Shown: positions 49,974 through 59,959, counted from the first letter of the stretch. The stretch: DNA of 64,000 nucleotides from Brevibacillus_C sp046036945 (GCF_046036945.1 NZ_JBJQOQ010000002.1:303158-367157), one strand, 5' to 3'. The notes: a model not told the origin generated them from the letters alone. Numbers and translations are program-made.

Positions 49974-52841
49974 ATGCCGCTTGAACAAATCATCGTCAAA
50001 GGCGCAAGGGCCCACAATCTGAAAAATATCGACGTAGTGATTCCGCGCGACAAGTTTGTCGTACTGACTGGCCTTTCCGGCTCAGGGAAGTCGTCCCTCG
50101 CCTTTGACACGATATACGCTGAGGGGCAGCGGCGTTATGTAGAGTCCCTCTCCGCATACGCCCGGCAGTTCCTCGGTCAGATGGATAAACCTGACGTGGA
50201 TTCGATCGAGGGGCTGTCGCCCGCGATCTCCATCGATCAGAAGACGACCAGCCGCAATCCGCGATCCACTGTCGGCACGGTGACCGAAATCTACGACTAC
50301 CTGCGGCTGCTCTACGCCCGGATCGGCAAGCCGATCTGTCCGGAACACGGGATCGAGATCACGTCGCAGACCATTGAACAGATGGTGGACCGCGTGCTGG
50401 AGTATCCGGAACGAACCCGCATTCAGATCCTGGCGCCGCTCGTACAGGGGCGCAAAGGGGAACACGTCAAGCTGCTGGATGATATTCGCAAGCAGGGCTA
50501 TGTGCGTGTCCGCGTCGATGGCGAGGTTCGCGACTTGTCGGAAGAGATCAAGCTGGAAAAGAACAAAAAGCACTCGATTGAAGTCGTCATCGACCGGATC
50601 GTCGTGAAGCCGGACGTTCAGACGCGGCTGGCTGACTCCCTGGAGACGGCCCTGCGGCTGGCTGACGGCAAAGTCATCGTGGACGTGATCGATCAGGAAG
50701 AGCTGTTGTTCAGCGAGAAGCATGCCTGTCCGATCTGCGGATTTTCGATTGGCGAACTGGAACCGCGCATCTTCTCGTTCAACAGCCCGTTCGGAGCATG
50801 TCCGGAATGTGACGGCCTGGGAGTCAAATTGGAGGTCGACCCCGATCTGGTCATCCCCGACCTTACCAAGACCCTGGAAGAGGGAGCGATTGAAGCCTGG
50901 GAACCGAAATCCTCCAGTTACTACCAACAGCTCTTGGCTTCGGCCTGCCGTCACTTTGGAATTCCGATGGACGTGAAAGTGGAAGAGCTGCCGGAAGAGC
51001 AGTTGAAGATCGTATTGTACGGAAACAGAGCGGAGAAGATCCACTTCCGCTATGAGAATGAATTTGGACAAGTGCGGGAGGCGGTCGTGCCTTTTGAGGG
51101 AGTCATCCCCAATTTGCAGCGTCGCCACGTAGAGACGAGCTCTGACTACATTCGCGAGATGATCGAGGGTTTCATGGGGCAAAAGCCTTGCCCGGTCTGC
51201 AAAGGGCAGCGCCTGCGCCAGGAGAGTCTGGCTGTGTTGGTCGGCGAGCGGAACATCTCGCAGCTGACTGATTTATCGATTGTCGAAGCCTATCAGTTTG
51301 CAGATGAGCTGCAGTTAAGTGAAAAAGACGCGAAGATTGCCAATCAGGTCCTGAAAGAAGTGAAAGCGCGGCTGCGTTTTCTCATCGACGTCGGCCTGGA
51401 TTACTTGACGCTCAGCCGGGCAGCCGGCACGCTTTCCGGCGGGGAGGCGCAGCGGATTCGGCTGGCGACTCAGATCGGCTCCAGTCTAATGGGCGTCCTG
51501 TATATTTTGGATGAACCGAGCATCGGGCTTCACCAGCGGGACAACAGCCGGTTGATCAAGACGCTGGAACACATGACCAGCCTCGGCAATACCCTGATCG
51601 TCGTTGAGCACGACGAGGATACGATGATGGCCTGCGATTACATCATCGACATTGGTCCGGGTGCAGGGATTCACGGTGGACAGGTTGTCGCGGCCGGCAC
51701 GCCGGAGGAAGTGATGCAGAACCCAGCTTCCTTGACAGGCGCTTATTTGAGCGGCCGCAAGTTTATCGCGGTTCCGGCGGAGCGGCGTCAGCCGAACGGC
51801 AAGTGGGTAGCCATCGAGGGCGCCAAGGAAAACAACTTGAAGAACATCAACGTGAAGATCCCGCTCGGGGTGTTTGTAGCCGTTACGGGTGTCTCCGGCT
51901 CTGGCAAGAGTACGCTTGTCAATGAAATCCTGCACAAGACCTTGGCCCGTGAGTTGAACCGGGCAAAGACGAAGCCGGGGGCTTACCGGCGCATCACCGG
52001 TTTGGAGCACTTGGACAAGGTGATCGATATCGACCAGTCTCCGATCGGACGGACCCCTCGTTCCAACCCGGCTACGTACACTGGCGTGTTCGACGATATT
52101 CGCGACTTGTTCGCCCAGACCAACGAAGCGAAGGTGCGCGGCTACAAGAAGGGCCGCTTCAGCTTCAACATCAAGGGAGGGCGCTGCGAGGCGTGCAGCG
52201 GCGACGGGATTATCAAGATCGAAATGCACTTTTTGCCTGACGTCTACGTGCCTTGTGAAGTATGTCACGGGCGGCGGTATAACCGTGAGACGCTGGAAGT
52301 GAAGTACAAGGGCAAGAGCATTTCCGACGTGCTGGAAATGACGATCGAGGATGCCCTCGAGTTTTTCCGCAATATCCCTAAGATCGAACGCAAGCTGCAG
52401 ACCATCGTTGACGTCGGTCTCGGCTACATGAAGCTGGGTCAGCCGGCCACGACGCTGTCCGGCGGAGAAGCACAGCGGGTGAAGCTGGCATCGGAGCTGT
52501 ACCGGCGCAGCAACGGCCGTACGCTGTACATTCTGGATGAACCGACGACGGGTCTGCACACGGACGATATTGACCGTTTGTTGAAGGTGCTGCAGCGGCT
52601 GGTGGAAAACGGCGATACAGTGCTGGTGATCGAACACAACCTGGATGTGATCAAAACGGCCGATTATATGATCGACTTGGGGCCTGAAGGAGGAACCCGC
52701 GGCGGACAGATCGTTGCCACAGGCACCCCGGAGCAGGTGATTCAGGTAGAGGGCTCCTATACCGGTCAATTTTTGGCGCCGATCTTGGAGCGGGACCGCC
52801 AGCGGACCAAGCAGCGGATGGAGCAGCTCGTAACCGGCTAG
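49974..52841 (+). CDS. uvrA: Excinuclease ABC subunit A
   Basis: 955-residue damage-recognition ATPase. Two ABC ATPase units with Walker A GLSGSGKSS (about 31-39) and GVSGSGKST (about 640-648), two signature LSGGEAQR copies, and Zn cysteines CPIC...CPEC (about 252-280) and CEAC...CEVC (about 738-764). Full family length. ATG at 49974 with AAGGAG. Last intact gene before the decayed yvlD. Confidence 0.97.
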   Translation: MPLEQIIVKGARAHNLKNIDVVIPRDKFVVLTGLSGSGKSSLAFDTIYAEGQRRYVESLSAYARQFLGQMDKPDVDSIEGLSPAISIDQKTTSRNPRSTVGTVTEIYDYLRLLYARIGKPICPEHGIEITSQTIEQMVDRVLEYPERTRIQILAPLVQGRKGEHVKLLDDIRKQGYVRVRVDGEVRDLSEEIKLEKNKKHSIEVVIDRIVVKPDVQTRLADSLETALRLADGKVIVDVIDQEELLFSEKHACPICGFSIGELEPRIFSFNSPFGACPECDGLGVKLEVDPDLVIPDLTKTLEEGAIEAWEPKSSSYYQQLLASACRHFGIPMDVKVEELPEEQLKIVLYGNRAEKIHFRYENEFGQVREAVVPFEGVIPNLQRRHVETSSDYIREMIEGFMGQKPCPVCKGQRLRQESLAVLVGERNISQLTDLSIVEAYQFADELQLSEKDAKIANQVLKEVKARLRFLIDVGLDYLTLSRAAGTLSGGEAQRIRLATQIGSSLMGVLYILDEPSIGLHQRDNSRLIKTLEHMTSLGNTLIVVEHDEDTMMACDYIIDIGPGAGIHGGQVVAAGTPEEVMQNPASLTGAYLSGRKFIAVPAERRQPNGKWVAIEGAKENNLKNINVKIPLGVFVAVTGVSGSGKSTLVNEILHKTLARELNRAKTKPGAYRRITGLEHLDKVIDIDQSPIGRTPRSNPATYTGVFDDIRDLFAQTNEAKVRGYKKGRFSFNIKGGRCEACSGDGIIKIEMHFLPDVYVPCEVCHGRRYNRETLEVKYKGKSISDVLEMTIEDALEFFRNIPKIERKLQTIVDVGLGYMKLGQPATTLSGGEAQRVKLASELYRRSNGRTLYILDEPTTGLHTDDIDRLLKVLQRLVENGDTVLVIEHNLDVIKTADYMIDLGPEGGTRGGQIVATGTPEQVIQVEGSYTGQFLAPILERDRQRTKQRMEQLVTG

Positions 52842-52890
52842 AGTGGCAGATTGATCTGGTGAGATAGATTCAGGAAGACAGGCGGACGTA

Positions 52891-53144
52891 AAGGTGTTCC
52901 GCCTTATTCCCCTTCCTGGCGGCTGCATACTGTAAAAGTTCCTTGTCCTCCTGACACTGCCGCTCAATATCATAACACTTGGACTTTTCTGGTTTGTCGT
53001 CAATGCTGTCACGTTCGCCCTGACCGTTCGGATGGTGAACGGTTTTGATATCGTTGGACAGTCTCTCTGGCTGATCACAATCATGCTGCTGCGTTGACCA
53101 GCCTGTTGGGATGGCTGATCGACGCCGCGGTGAGCAAAGAGTGA
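52891..53144 (+). pseudogene. Decayed yvlD-like (phage-holin-family) membrane protein
   Basis: Translated on the plus strand, 52936-53094 reads KFLVLLTLPLNIITLGLFWF, then VVNAVTFALTVRMVNGFDI, which is the core of YvlD-type membrane proteins. The frame is broken by a TAA at 52933-52935 and a TGA at 53095-53097, and the matching C-terminal end (ALTSLLGWLIDAAVSKE) is in another frame (53091-53144). The N-terminal half is missing. In Bacillus yvlD lies between uvrA and hprK, exactly this spot. Confidence 0.75.
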
Positions 53145-53173
53145 GCGGGACGAAAGAAAATGGACAGCGATGG

Positions 53174-53203
53174 TTGTTCCGGGCAGTCCATCTCCGATAC
53201 AAT
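53174..53203 (+). promoter_or_regulatory. Probable hprK promoter
   Basis: TTGTTC (53174-53179), 18 bp, TACAAT (53198-53203), 50 bases before the hprK start. Confidence 0.55.
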
Positions 53204-53253
53204 AAAGGAAATGCCTGTTGACGCGAAAAGTGTTCGCCGTAAAGGAGAGAAGC

Positions 53254-54186
53254 ATGCGTAAAACAAATGTAAGCCATGTCGTCGAACATTTTCATATGAA
53301 AGTGCTGAGTGGAGAGCTAGGGCTTGGACGTGAAATCACGGTGACCGATTTAAGCCGTCCGGGTTTGCAGTTGGCCGGCTACTACTCGTACTATCCGGCT
53401 GAGCGGATTCAACTGTTTGGCCTGACTGAGATGGAGTTTTTGCAGACACTGAGCCGCGAAGACCGGCTGGAGCGGTTTCGGTTCTTGATGGATGACGAGA
53501 CCCCTTGCATATGCGTGACCCGCAATCAGCAGGCGATGCCGGAACTTCTGGAAATATCCGAAGAAAAAAGCGTTCCCGTACTCTTATCGCCGCTGGCCAC
53601 GACCAGCCTGGTCAGCAAGCTGACCAACTTCCTGGAGAACCGGCTGGCGAAGTCCACTACGATCCACGGTGTGCTAACCGATGTTTACGGCATCGGGGTA
53701 CTGATCGTCGGTTCCAGCGGGATCGGCAAGAGCGAAACCGCTTTGGAACTGGTGAAGCGCGGACACCGGCTGGTAGCCGATGATGCCGTTGAGATCAGCC
53801 AGTCACAGGAAGGGCAGCTGGTAGGAACGGCGCCTGAGTTGATTCAGCACTTGCTGGAGATCCGCGGTCTGGGGATCATCAATGTCATGACGATGTTCGG
53901 GGCCCGTGCCGTGCGCAATATGAAAAACATTGCACTGGTGGTTCAACTGGAGTTGTGGGAGAAGGACAAACAGTATGAACGCCTTGGCCTGGACGAAGAG
54001 AAAATGAAGATCATTGACACGGAACTGCCGGTGATCACGGTTCCGGTAAGGCCCGGACGAAATCTGGCCGTCATCATTGAAGTGGCGGCGATGAACTATC
54101 GGCTGAAGCGGATGGGATATAATGCCGCCATGCACTTTGCCAAACGGTTGACAGATACCATCGAGGATTCCGATCCAGACTTATGA
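53254..54186 (+). CDS. hprK: HPr kinase/phosphorylase
   Basis: 310 residues, the Bacillus length. Phosphorylates or dephosphorylates HPr at Ser46 and so sets carbon-catabolite control. Walker A GSSGIGKSE (about 153-161), HprK signature IINVMTMFGARAV (about 208-220). ATG at 53254 with AAAGGAGAG; a longer upstream frame lacks a site. lgt and ppaX, which follow hprK in Bacillus, are not here. Confidence 0.96.
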   Translation: MRKTNVSHVVEHFHMKVLSGELGLGREITVTDLSRPGLQLAGYYSYYPAERIQLFGLTEMEFLQTLSREDRLERFRFLMDDETPCICVTRNQQAMPELLEISEEKSVPVLLSPLATTSLVSKLTNFLENRLAKSTTIHGVLTDVYGIGVLIVGSSGIGKSETALELVKRGHRLVADDAVEISQSQEGQLVGTAPELIQHLLEIRGLGIINVMTMFGARAVRNMKNIALVVQLELWEKDKQYERLGLDEEKMKIIDTELPVITVPVRPGRNLAVIIEVAAMNYRLKRMGYNAAMHFAKRLTDTIEDSDPDL

Positions 54187-54202
54187 CAGCGAAGGAGCAG
54201 GA

Positions 54203-54694
54203 ATGACAATGCGTCGGACAAACAGATATTCGGTAAACGGAGCAAACCCGCTGTGGCAGCTGTATCGGACTGTTAGTTTTTGGAAGGTGATGAAGAACTT
54301 TATCGTCATCCAAATCGCCCGTTATTGTCCGTTCCTTTCCTGGAAAAACTGGCTGTATCGGACATTTCTGCGCATGGAGGTAGGCGAACAGACGGCAGTG
54401 GCGTTAATGGTCATGATGGATATCATGTTTCCGGAGCTGATCAAAATCGGCAGCAACTGCGTAATCGGATACAACACGACGATACTGGCTCACGAGTACC
54501 TCGTCGACGAGTACCGCCTTGGCGAAGTAAAAATCGGCGATAGGGTGCTTGTCGGCGCCAACTCGACGATTTTGCCAGGGGTCGTCATCGGCGATGGAGC
54601 GATTGTCGCAGCCGGTACTGTCGTGCACAAAAACGTCCCGCCAGGCGCTTTTGTCGGTGGAAATCCCATGCAAATCATTCGGGAAGCGGATTGA
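54203..54694 (+). CDS. Left-handed beta-helix acyltransferase (YvoF-like)
   Basis: 163-residue hexapeptide-repeat transferase. Repeats run from about residue 70 to 150 (IGSNCVIG, IGDRVLVG, IGDGAIVA), with the probable catalytic His near HEYLVDE. Acceptor unknown. In Bacillus yvoF lies between hprK and hisZ, as here. ATG at 54203; another at 54209. Confidence 0.85.
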   Translation: MTMRRTNRYSVNGANPLWQLYRTVSFWKVMKNFIVIQIARYCPFLSWKNWLYRTFLRMEVGEQTAVALMVMMDIMFPELIKIGSNCVIGYNTTILAHEYLVDEYRLGEVKIGDRVLVGANSTILPGVVIGDGAIVAAGTVVHKNVPPGAFVGGNPMQIIREAD

Positions 54695-54713
54695 TTCAAT
54701 TCGCTTTTTTTTT
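54685..54713 (+). terminator. Terminator after the acyltransferase gene
   Basis: AGCGGATTG/CAATTCGCT (one G-U), 3-base loop, nine T. It overlaps the last three codons and stop of the gene. Confidence 0.9.
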
Positions 54714-54744
54714 GTCTCCAATTGTCTGACAATTCGGTTGACCG

Positions 54745-54773
54745 TTGACCAACTGCCTGTTTAGTGGTACATT
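54745..54773 (+). promoter_or_regulatory. Histidine operon promoter
   Basis: TTGACC (54745-54750), 17 bp, TACATT (54768-54773). A palindrome ATTGTC-T-GACAAT (54721-54733) lies just upstream. No T-box or leader-peptide histidine codons seen. Confidence 0.6.
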
Positions 54774-54830
54774 TCAACTAACCTTTCACTTTAGTTTATT
54801 AGCAGAGTAAAGCGTTTGGAGGGAAAAGCT

Positions 54831-56012
54831 ATGGCAAGGCCGTTGGTATTCGAAAAACCGCTGGGAATGCGGGATATTTTGCCGGAGTCGCTCATCAAAC
54901 AGCGCCAATTGGAATCGGCGCTCCGACATTGTATCGAAAAGTGGGGATACGACGAAATTGTCACACCCTCCCTGGAATATTACGACACGGTAGGAGCGGC
55001 AAGTGCGACATTGGAAAATCGCATGTTCAAGCTGTTGGATAAGCAGGGGCACACTGTCGTGCTGCGTCCGGACATGACATCCCCGATTGCCAGGGTTGTC
55101 GCTTCGCTGTACAAGGATGTGCCTTTGCCCATCCGGCTGTTTTATCAAACCAATGTGTTTCGGGCACAGGAGAAGGAAGCCGGGCGAAATGCGGAATTTT
55201 TCCAGACCGGTGTGGAGCTGATCGGCGCGGAGTCAGGCGATGCCGATGCAGAAGTGATCGCGTTGGCGGTATCTTGTCTGCAAGCAGCAGAAGTGAATGC
55301 CTTTAAAATCGCAATTGGGCATGTGGACTTTGCCAGTGGACTGCTGGAGGAGATCGTTTCCGATCAGGCTGATCGGGACCGCCTCTGGCAGTTTTTACAG
55401 GATCGGGATTACGTCGGCTATCGACAAATGGCCGGGTCGTTGAACATAACAGATACGGAGCGGCACCGGCTGCACGCCTTGCTGCATTTGCGCGGAGGGA
55501 AGGAGAAGATCGAGGAAGCGCGTCAACTGACGGTAAACGGCAAGGCCCGCAAAGCCGTCCAGACGGTTTTCTCTGTGTGGGAAGCGCTGGAAGCGTATGG
55601 CGTGACGGAGCACCTCCTGCTCGATTTCAATCTGGTCAGCAGTCTCAATTATTACACAGGTGCTGTTTTTGAAGGGTATGCCGCCGATCTCGGATCTCCG
55701 CTGGTAACCGGCGGCCGTTACGATCACCTGCTGGCTCAGTTTGGCCGGCCCGCACCGGCTACCGGCTTTGCGATCAAAATGGATCGGCTGATGCAGGTAA
55801 CATCAATTCGGCCGAGAGAGATATCGCAGCGCTTGGCCATTCTGTACCCGGCGAGCAGTCGTCAGGATGCGCTGTTGGAAGCGCAGAAACTGCGCAAAAC
55901 CGGTCGTACCGTGATCACACACCTGTGTGCGAGCGAGGAGGCGGCTGAAGAGTGGAGCCGGGAGCGAGGATATGAGGTAGTATATGTCAACGGTAGGGAG
56001 GGGAGAGGATGA
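54831..56012 (+). CDS. hisZ: ATP phosphoribosyltransferase regulatory subunit
   Basis: 393-residue HisRS-like protein needed with short HisG. Class-II synthetase core motifs (LRPDMTSPIARV; VTGGRYDHL) but no anticodon-binding tail. ATG at 54831 with TTGGAGGG. Overlaps hisG by 4 bases. Confidence 0.94.
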   Translation: MARPLVFEKPLGMRDILPESLIKQRQLESALRHCIEKWGYDEIVTPSLEYYDTVGAASATLENRMFKLLDKQGHTVVLRPDMTSPIARVVASLYKDVPLPIRLFYQTNVFRAQEKEAGRNAEFFQTGVELIGAESGDADAEVIALAVSCLQAAEVNAFKIAIGHVDFASGLLEEIVSDQADRDRLWQFLQDRDYVGYRQMAGSLNITDTERHRLHALLHLRGGKEKIEEARQLTVNGKARKAVQTVFSVWEALEAYGVTEHLLLDFNLVSSLNYYTGAVFEGYAADLGSPLVTGGRYDHLLAQFGRPAPATGFAIKMDRLMQVTSIRPREISQRLAILYPASSRQDALLEAQKLRKTGRTVITHLCASEEAAEEWSRERGYEVVYVNGREGRG

Positions 56013-56668
56013 GTCAGCCAATCAATCTAAAAAAGCTGACGATAGCCATGCCGAAAGGGCGGATATTTGAAGAGTCGCTGGTGTTTTTGCGGGAGGCGGG
56101 GGTAAAGGTGGCCGCTGATTTGCAAGATTCCCGCAAGCTCATCATTCCAGTGGAAGAGAGTGAACTGGAATTTATCCTGGCGAAGCCGGCCGATGTACCG
56201 ACCTATGTGGAGTACGGTGTAGCCGATGTCGGGGTCGTAGGAAAAGATGTGCTGCTGGAAGAAGAGCGCGATATCTACGAGCTGCTCGATCTATTGATTG
56301 GCCGCTGCCGCATGATGGTCGCCGGACTCCCCGATTGGCAGCCGACGGAGGCGCCCCGCGTAGCGACGAAATACCCGCGGATCGCTTCCCGTTATTTTCG
56401 CGAGCAGGGACAGCAGGTGGAAGTAATCAAACTGAACGGGTCAGTCGAGCTGGCTCCTTTGATCGGTCTGGCCGACCGGATTGTCGACATCGTCTCTACC
56501 GGGCAGACCTTGCGCGAAAACGGCCTCATCGAATTGGAGCATATCTGCGATATCACGACGCGGCTTATCGCTAACCGGGCCAGTTACCGGATGAAGAGCG
56601 AAGCGGTAGATGAGATTGCCCAGAAGTTTTTACAAGTAATTCCAACGAATAATATAGCAGTGATGTAA
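56009..56668 (+). CDS. hisG: ATP phosphoribosyltransferase, short form
   Basis: 219-residue catalytic subunit for the first step of histidine synthesis. AMPKGRI near residue 11; PRPP loop in DIVSTGQTLRENGL (about 165-178). Lacks the C-terminal regulatory domain, hence the need for HisZ. Confidence 0.95.
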   Translation: MSQPINLKKLTIAMPKGRIFEESLVFLREAGVKVAADLQDSRKLIIPVEESELEFILAKPADVPTYVEYGVADVGVVGKDVLLEEERDIYELLDLLIGRCRMMVAGLPDWQPTEAPRVATKYPRIASRYFREQGQQVEVIKLNGSVELAPLIGLADRIVDIVSTGQTLRENGLIELEHICDITTRLIANRASYRMKSEAVDEIAQKFLQVIPTNNIAVM

Positions 56669-56686
56669 GTGGGGATGAGATAAAAC

Positions 56687-57961
56687 ATGGTGAAAATCGT
56701 AGATTCCGGTCAATTTGACACCCGCCGCAGCGTAGACAGCGGCACGAGCGAACAGCAGGCAGCAGTGCGTAAGATCCTCGAGGGGGTTAAGGCAGAGGGA
56801 GATGAAGCAGTCCGCTTCTACACAAAGGAGTTTGATCAAGTCGAGCTGCGCGATTTCCGCGTGAGTGAAGCAGAATTTGCGGAGGCGGAGCAGCTGGTCA
56901 GCGCCGATGTGGCTAAGGCACTCCAGGAAGCAGCGGCCAATATCGCCGAATACCATCAGCGGCAGGTACGTCAGTCGTGGTTTTCGACCAAGGAGAGCGG
57001 TACTCTGCTGGGACAACTGGTGCGCCCGCTCAAACGAGTGGGGCTATACGTCCCGGGAGGACGGGCAGCGTATCCTTCGTCTGTTCTGATGAACGCGATC
57101 CCTGCACGTGTAGCTGGGGTAAGCGAGATCGTCATGGTATCCCCGCCGGGGAAAGACGGCAAGGTGAATCCGGCCATTCTCGTCGCCGCGCGAATTGCCG
57201 GCGTCACAGAGATCTACAAAGTGGGCGGCGCCCAAGCGATTGGAGCACTGACTTACGGGACGAACTCGATTCCTGCGGTGGATAAAATCGTCGGTCCCGG
57301 CAACATTTACGTCGCCTTGGCCAAACGCGAAGTATTTGGGCTGGTCGATATCGACATGGTGGCTGGACCAAGCGAGATCGTCGTCTTGGCCGATGATTCA
57401 GCCAACCCGCGATATGTCGCCGCCGATCTGCTGTCCCAGGCCGAGCACGATCCGATGAGCTCGGCTGTGCTCGTCACCCCTTCGCGACCGCTGGCAGAAC
57501 AGGTGGCAGCGGAATTGGAGCGGCAGGTGGCATTGCTCCCTCGCCGGGAGATTGCAGAGGCCGCATTGCGGGACTATGGCGCGATCTGTGTCGTGGGTGA
57601 TCTGGAGGAGGGCTTTGCGGTCGTCAATCGATTGGCTCCGGAGCATTTGGAACTGTTAATCGACGATCCCTTTGGCCAACTGGGCAAGGTGGAAAACGCC
57701 GGGGCCATTTTTCTCGGACCGTACAGCTCGGAGCCGGTCGGCGATTACTTTGCCGGCACCAACCACGTCCTTCCGACCAACGGGACAGCGCGATTTTCTT
57801 CCCCGCTGTCTGTAGACGACTTTATCAAAAAGTCCAGTGTCATCTCCTACAGCAAGGCGGATCTAAAGGCAAACGGCGCAAAAATCGTCGCACTTGCCGA
57901 GCAGGAAGGGCTTACCGCCCACGCCCGGGCGATTCAGGAGCGGTTATCTGATTTTAAATGA
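56687..57961 (+). CDS. hisD: Histidinol dehydrogenase
   Basis: 424 residues, NAD-dependent oxidation of histidinol to histidine. YVPGGRAAYPSSVLMNA (about 119-135), VGPGNIYVALAKR, AGPSEIVVLAD, and metal-site His in LAPEHLEL. ATG at 56687 with GGGGATGAG. Confidence 0.96.
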   Translation: MVKIVDSGQFDTRRSVDSGTSEQQAAVRKILEGVKAEGDEAVRFYTKEFDQVELRDFRVSEAEFAEAEQLVSADVAKALQEAAANIAEYHQRQVRQSWFSTKESGTLLGQLVRPLKRVGLYVPGGRAAYPSSVLMNAIPARVAGVSEIVMVSPPGKDGKVNPAILVAARIAGVTEIYKVGGAQAIGALTYGTNSIPAVDKIVGPGNIYVALAKREVFGLVDIDMVAGPSEIVVLADDSANPRYVAADLLSQAEHDPMSSAVLVTPSRPLAEQVAAELERQVALLPRREIAEAALRDYGAICVVGDLEEGFAVVNRLAPEHLELLIDDPFGQLGKVENAGAIFLGPYSSEPVGDYFAGTNHVLPTNGTARFSSPLSVDDFIKKSSVISYSKADLKANGAKIVALAEQEGLTAHARAIQERLSDFK

Positions 57962-58002
57962 CAAGTATGAAAATTAGATTTTAGATAACGGAGTGAACCA
58001 AG

Positions 58003-58599
58003 ATGGCAGAAATGACGCGAACCGCAAGCATATCCCGAAAAACAAATGAGACCGACATCACCCTGGCCTTTACAATCGATGGGGAAGGCAGCAGCCAATT
58101 GCAGACAGATGTGCCGTTTTTAAATCACATGCTGGATTTGTTCGCCCGCCATGGAAAGTTTGATCTAGACGTACGGGCTAAGGGCGATATCGAGATCGAT
58201 TACCATCATACGGTAGAGGATATCGGCATCTGCCTGGGGCAGGCGCTGCGGGAGGCATTAGGAGACAAAAAAGGCATCAGGCGATACGGAAATGCCTTCG
58301 TCCCGATGGACGATGCGCTGGCGCAGGTCGTCATCGATTTGAGCAATCGTCCGCACTTGGAGTACCGGGCTGTGTATCCGTCGGCGCAAGTCGGGCAGTT
58401 TCCCACCGAATTGGTTCACGAGTTTCTCTGGAAATTGGCACTCGAAGCGCGGATGAACCTGCACGTGATCCTGCATTACGGCCATAACACGCACCACATG
58501 ATAGAGGCGATTTTTAAGGCGCTGGGACGCGCTCTGGATGAGGCAGTTTCGCTTGATCCCAGAGTCAAAGGCGTACCGTCGACAAAGGGGATGCTGTAG
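58003..58599 (+). CDS. hisB: Imidazoleglycerol-phosphate dehydratase
   Basis: 198 residues, monofunctional. Metal-binding pairs LNHMLDLFARHG, DYHHTVEDIGI and HHMIEAIFKALG show the internal duplication of the family. ATG at 58003 with ACGGAG. Confidence 0.95.
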   Translation: MAEMTRTASISRKTNETDITLAFTIDGEGSSQLQTDVPFLNHMLDLFARHGKFDLDVRAKGDIEIDYHHTVEDIGICLGQALREALGDKKGIRRYGNAFVPMDDALAQVVIDLSNRPHLEYRAVYPSAQVGQFPTELVHEFLWKLALEARMNLHVILHYGHNTHHMIEAIFKALGRALDEAVSLDPRVKGVPSTKGML

Positions 58600-58600
58600 C

Positions 58601-59221
58601 GTGATTGGGATCGTCGATTATGGCATGGGCAACCTGTACAGTTTGGGGAAGGCCCTGGAGCGGTTGAACTGTTCGTACCAATTTGTATCGGCTCCCGAGA
58701 GACTGGCCGAGTATGGAGGGCTCATCCTTCCGGGAGTGGGGGCGTTCGCCGATGCGATGAACAACATTCGCGAACTGAGGCTGCTGTCGGCTATCGGCAG
58801 ATACGCCGAAAGCGGAAAACCGCTGCTCGGTATCTGCCTGGGCATGCAGCTGTTGTTTCATTCAAGCGAGGAGCATGGCAGCAATGAAGGGCTGGGGCTC
58901 TTGGCAGGTAAGGCGGTGCGATTTCGCGGCGAACTGAAAATACCTCATATGGGGTGGAACCAATTGCAGCTGAAGGCACCGAAACATCCGCTTTTGCAAG
59001 GCATTGCTGATGGAGATTACGCCTATTTCGTTCATTCCTATCACGTCTGTGTGGACGATTCCGGCGACTTGTTGGCGGTTACCGATTACGGGCATGAGGT
59101 GACTGCGATTGTCGGACAGGGCAACATTTACGGTATGCAGTTTCATCCCGAGAAAAGCGGGGATACAGGCATGCGTCTGCTTCAAAACTTTGCCATGCAG
59201 TGCGAGGGGGTTTTGCTATGA
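58601..59221 (+). CDS. hisH: Imidazole glycerol phosphate synthase, glutaminase subunit
   Basis: 206 residues. Class-I amidotransferase with nucleophile Cys in LGICLGMQ and His in GMQFHPEKS. GTG start at 58601, one base after hisB; GGGG at 58587-58590. Gives ammonia to HisF. Overlaps hisA by 4 bases. Confidence 0.94.
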   Translation: MIGIVDYGMGNLYSLGKALERLNCSYQFVSAPERLAEYGGLILPGVGAFADAMNNIRELRLLSAIGRYAESGKPLLGICLGMQLLFHSSEEHGSNEGLGLLAGKAVRFRGELKIPHMGWNQLQLKAPKHPLLQGIADGDYAYFVHSYHVCVDDSGDLLAVTDYGHEVTAIVGQGNIYGMQFHPEKSGDTGMRLLQNFAMQCEGVLL

Positions 59222-59958
59222 GCTTTACCATCTACCCGGCAATCGATATACGGGGGGGCAAATGCGTCCGGCTGTATCAGGGGGATTACGCTCAGGAGAC
59301 AGTCTACGGAGAATCGCCGCTGGAAGTAGCGAAGCAATGGGTGGCTGAGGGGGCAAAATGGCTCCACCTCGTCGATCTGGACGGAGCCAAGGCGGGAGAG
59401 CCTGTTCACGCCGACCTGGTGTCGGCGATCGCCCAGGAAGTAGATGTTCCCGTACAGGTTGGCGGCGGAATCCGTACCGAAAAAGACATTTACCGATATG
59501 TAGAAGGCGGAGTCAGCCGCATCATACTGGGGACAGCTGCCATTGAAAATCGAGGGTTTGTCGAAAAATCGCTGCGTCTGTACGGAAAGCAGATTGCGAT
59601 CGGCCTTGACTGCCGTCGGGGATATGTCGCGACCCGCGGTTGGCTGGAGACGACGGATTTAAAGGCGGTTGATCTCGCCAAGGAATTGTCCGCCATGGGT
59701 GCCGGGACCTTCATCTATACGGATATATCGCGGGACGGTACACTTACCGGCCCGAATGTGGAAGAGATCGTCGGGCTGGCAAGGGCCACGGGCAAACAGG
59801 TGATTGCCTCAGGCGGCGTGAGTACAACGGCAGATCTGCTGGCGCTGGCCCAGTTTGCTGCTGAAGGGGTAACGGGCGCGATCGTTGGGAAGGCTCTCTA
59901 CACCGGTGCCGTTCAGCTTTCAGCCGCACTACGCCAGTTGCAGGAGGAGGAGATCTGA
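59218..59958 (+). CDS. hisA: ProFAR isomerase
   Basis: 246 residues, TIM barrel. Catalytic Asp in YPAIDIRGGKCVRL and Asp in IYTDISRDGTL; phosphate loops VQVGGGIR and ASGGVS. ATG at 59218, overlapping hisH. Confidence 0.95.
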   Translation: MSFTIYPAIDIRGGKCVRLYQGDYAQETVYGESPLEVAKQWVAEGAKWLHLVDLDGAKAGEPVHADLVSAIAQEVDVPVQVGGGIRTEKDIYRYVEGGVSRIILGTAAIENRGFVEKSLRLYGKQIAIGLDCRRGYVATRGWLETTDLKAVDLAKELSAMGAGTFIYTDISRDGTLTGPNVEEIVGLARATGKQVIASGGVSTTADLLALAQFAAEGVTGAIVGKALYTGAVQLSAALRQLQEEEI

Positions 59959-59959
59959 C

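Noticed and set aside
51486..53255. 589-codon open frame on the minus strand opposite uvrA
   Set aside because: No ribosome site or family features. It mirrors the codon pattern of uvrA, and its far end runs into the decayed yvlD region.
54721..54830. T-box or leader-peptide attenuator before hisZ
   Set aside because: No T-box signature, no histidine-codon run and no terminator between promoter and start codon.
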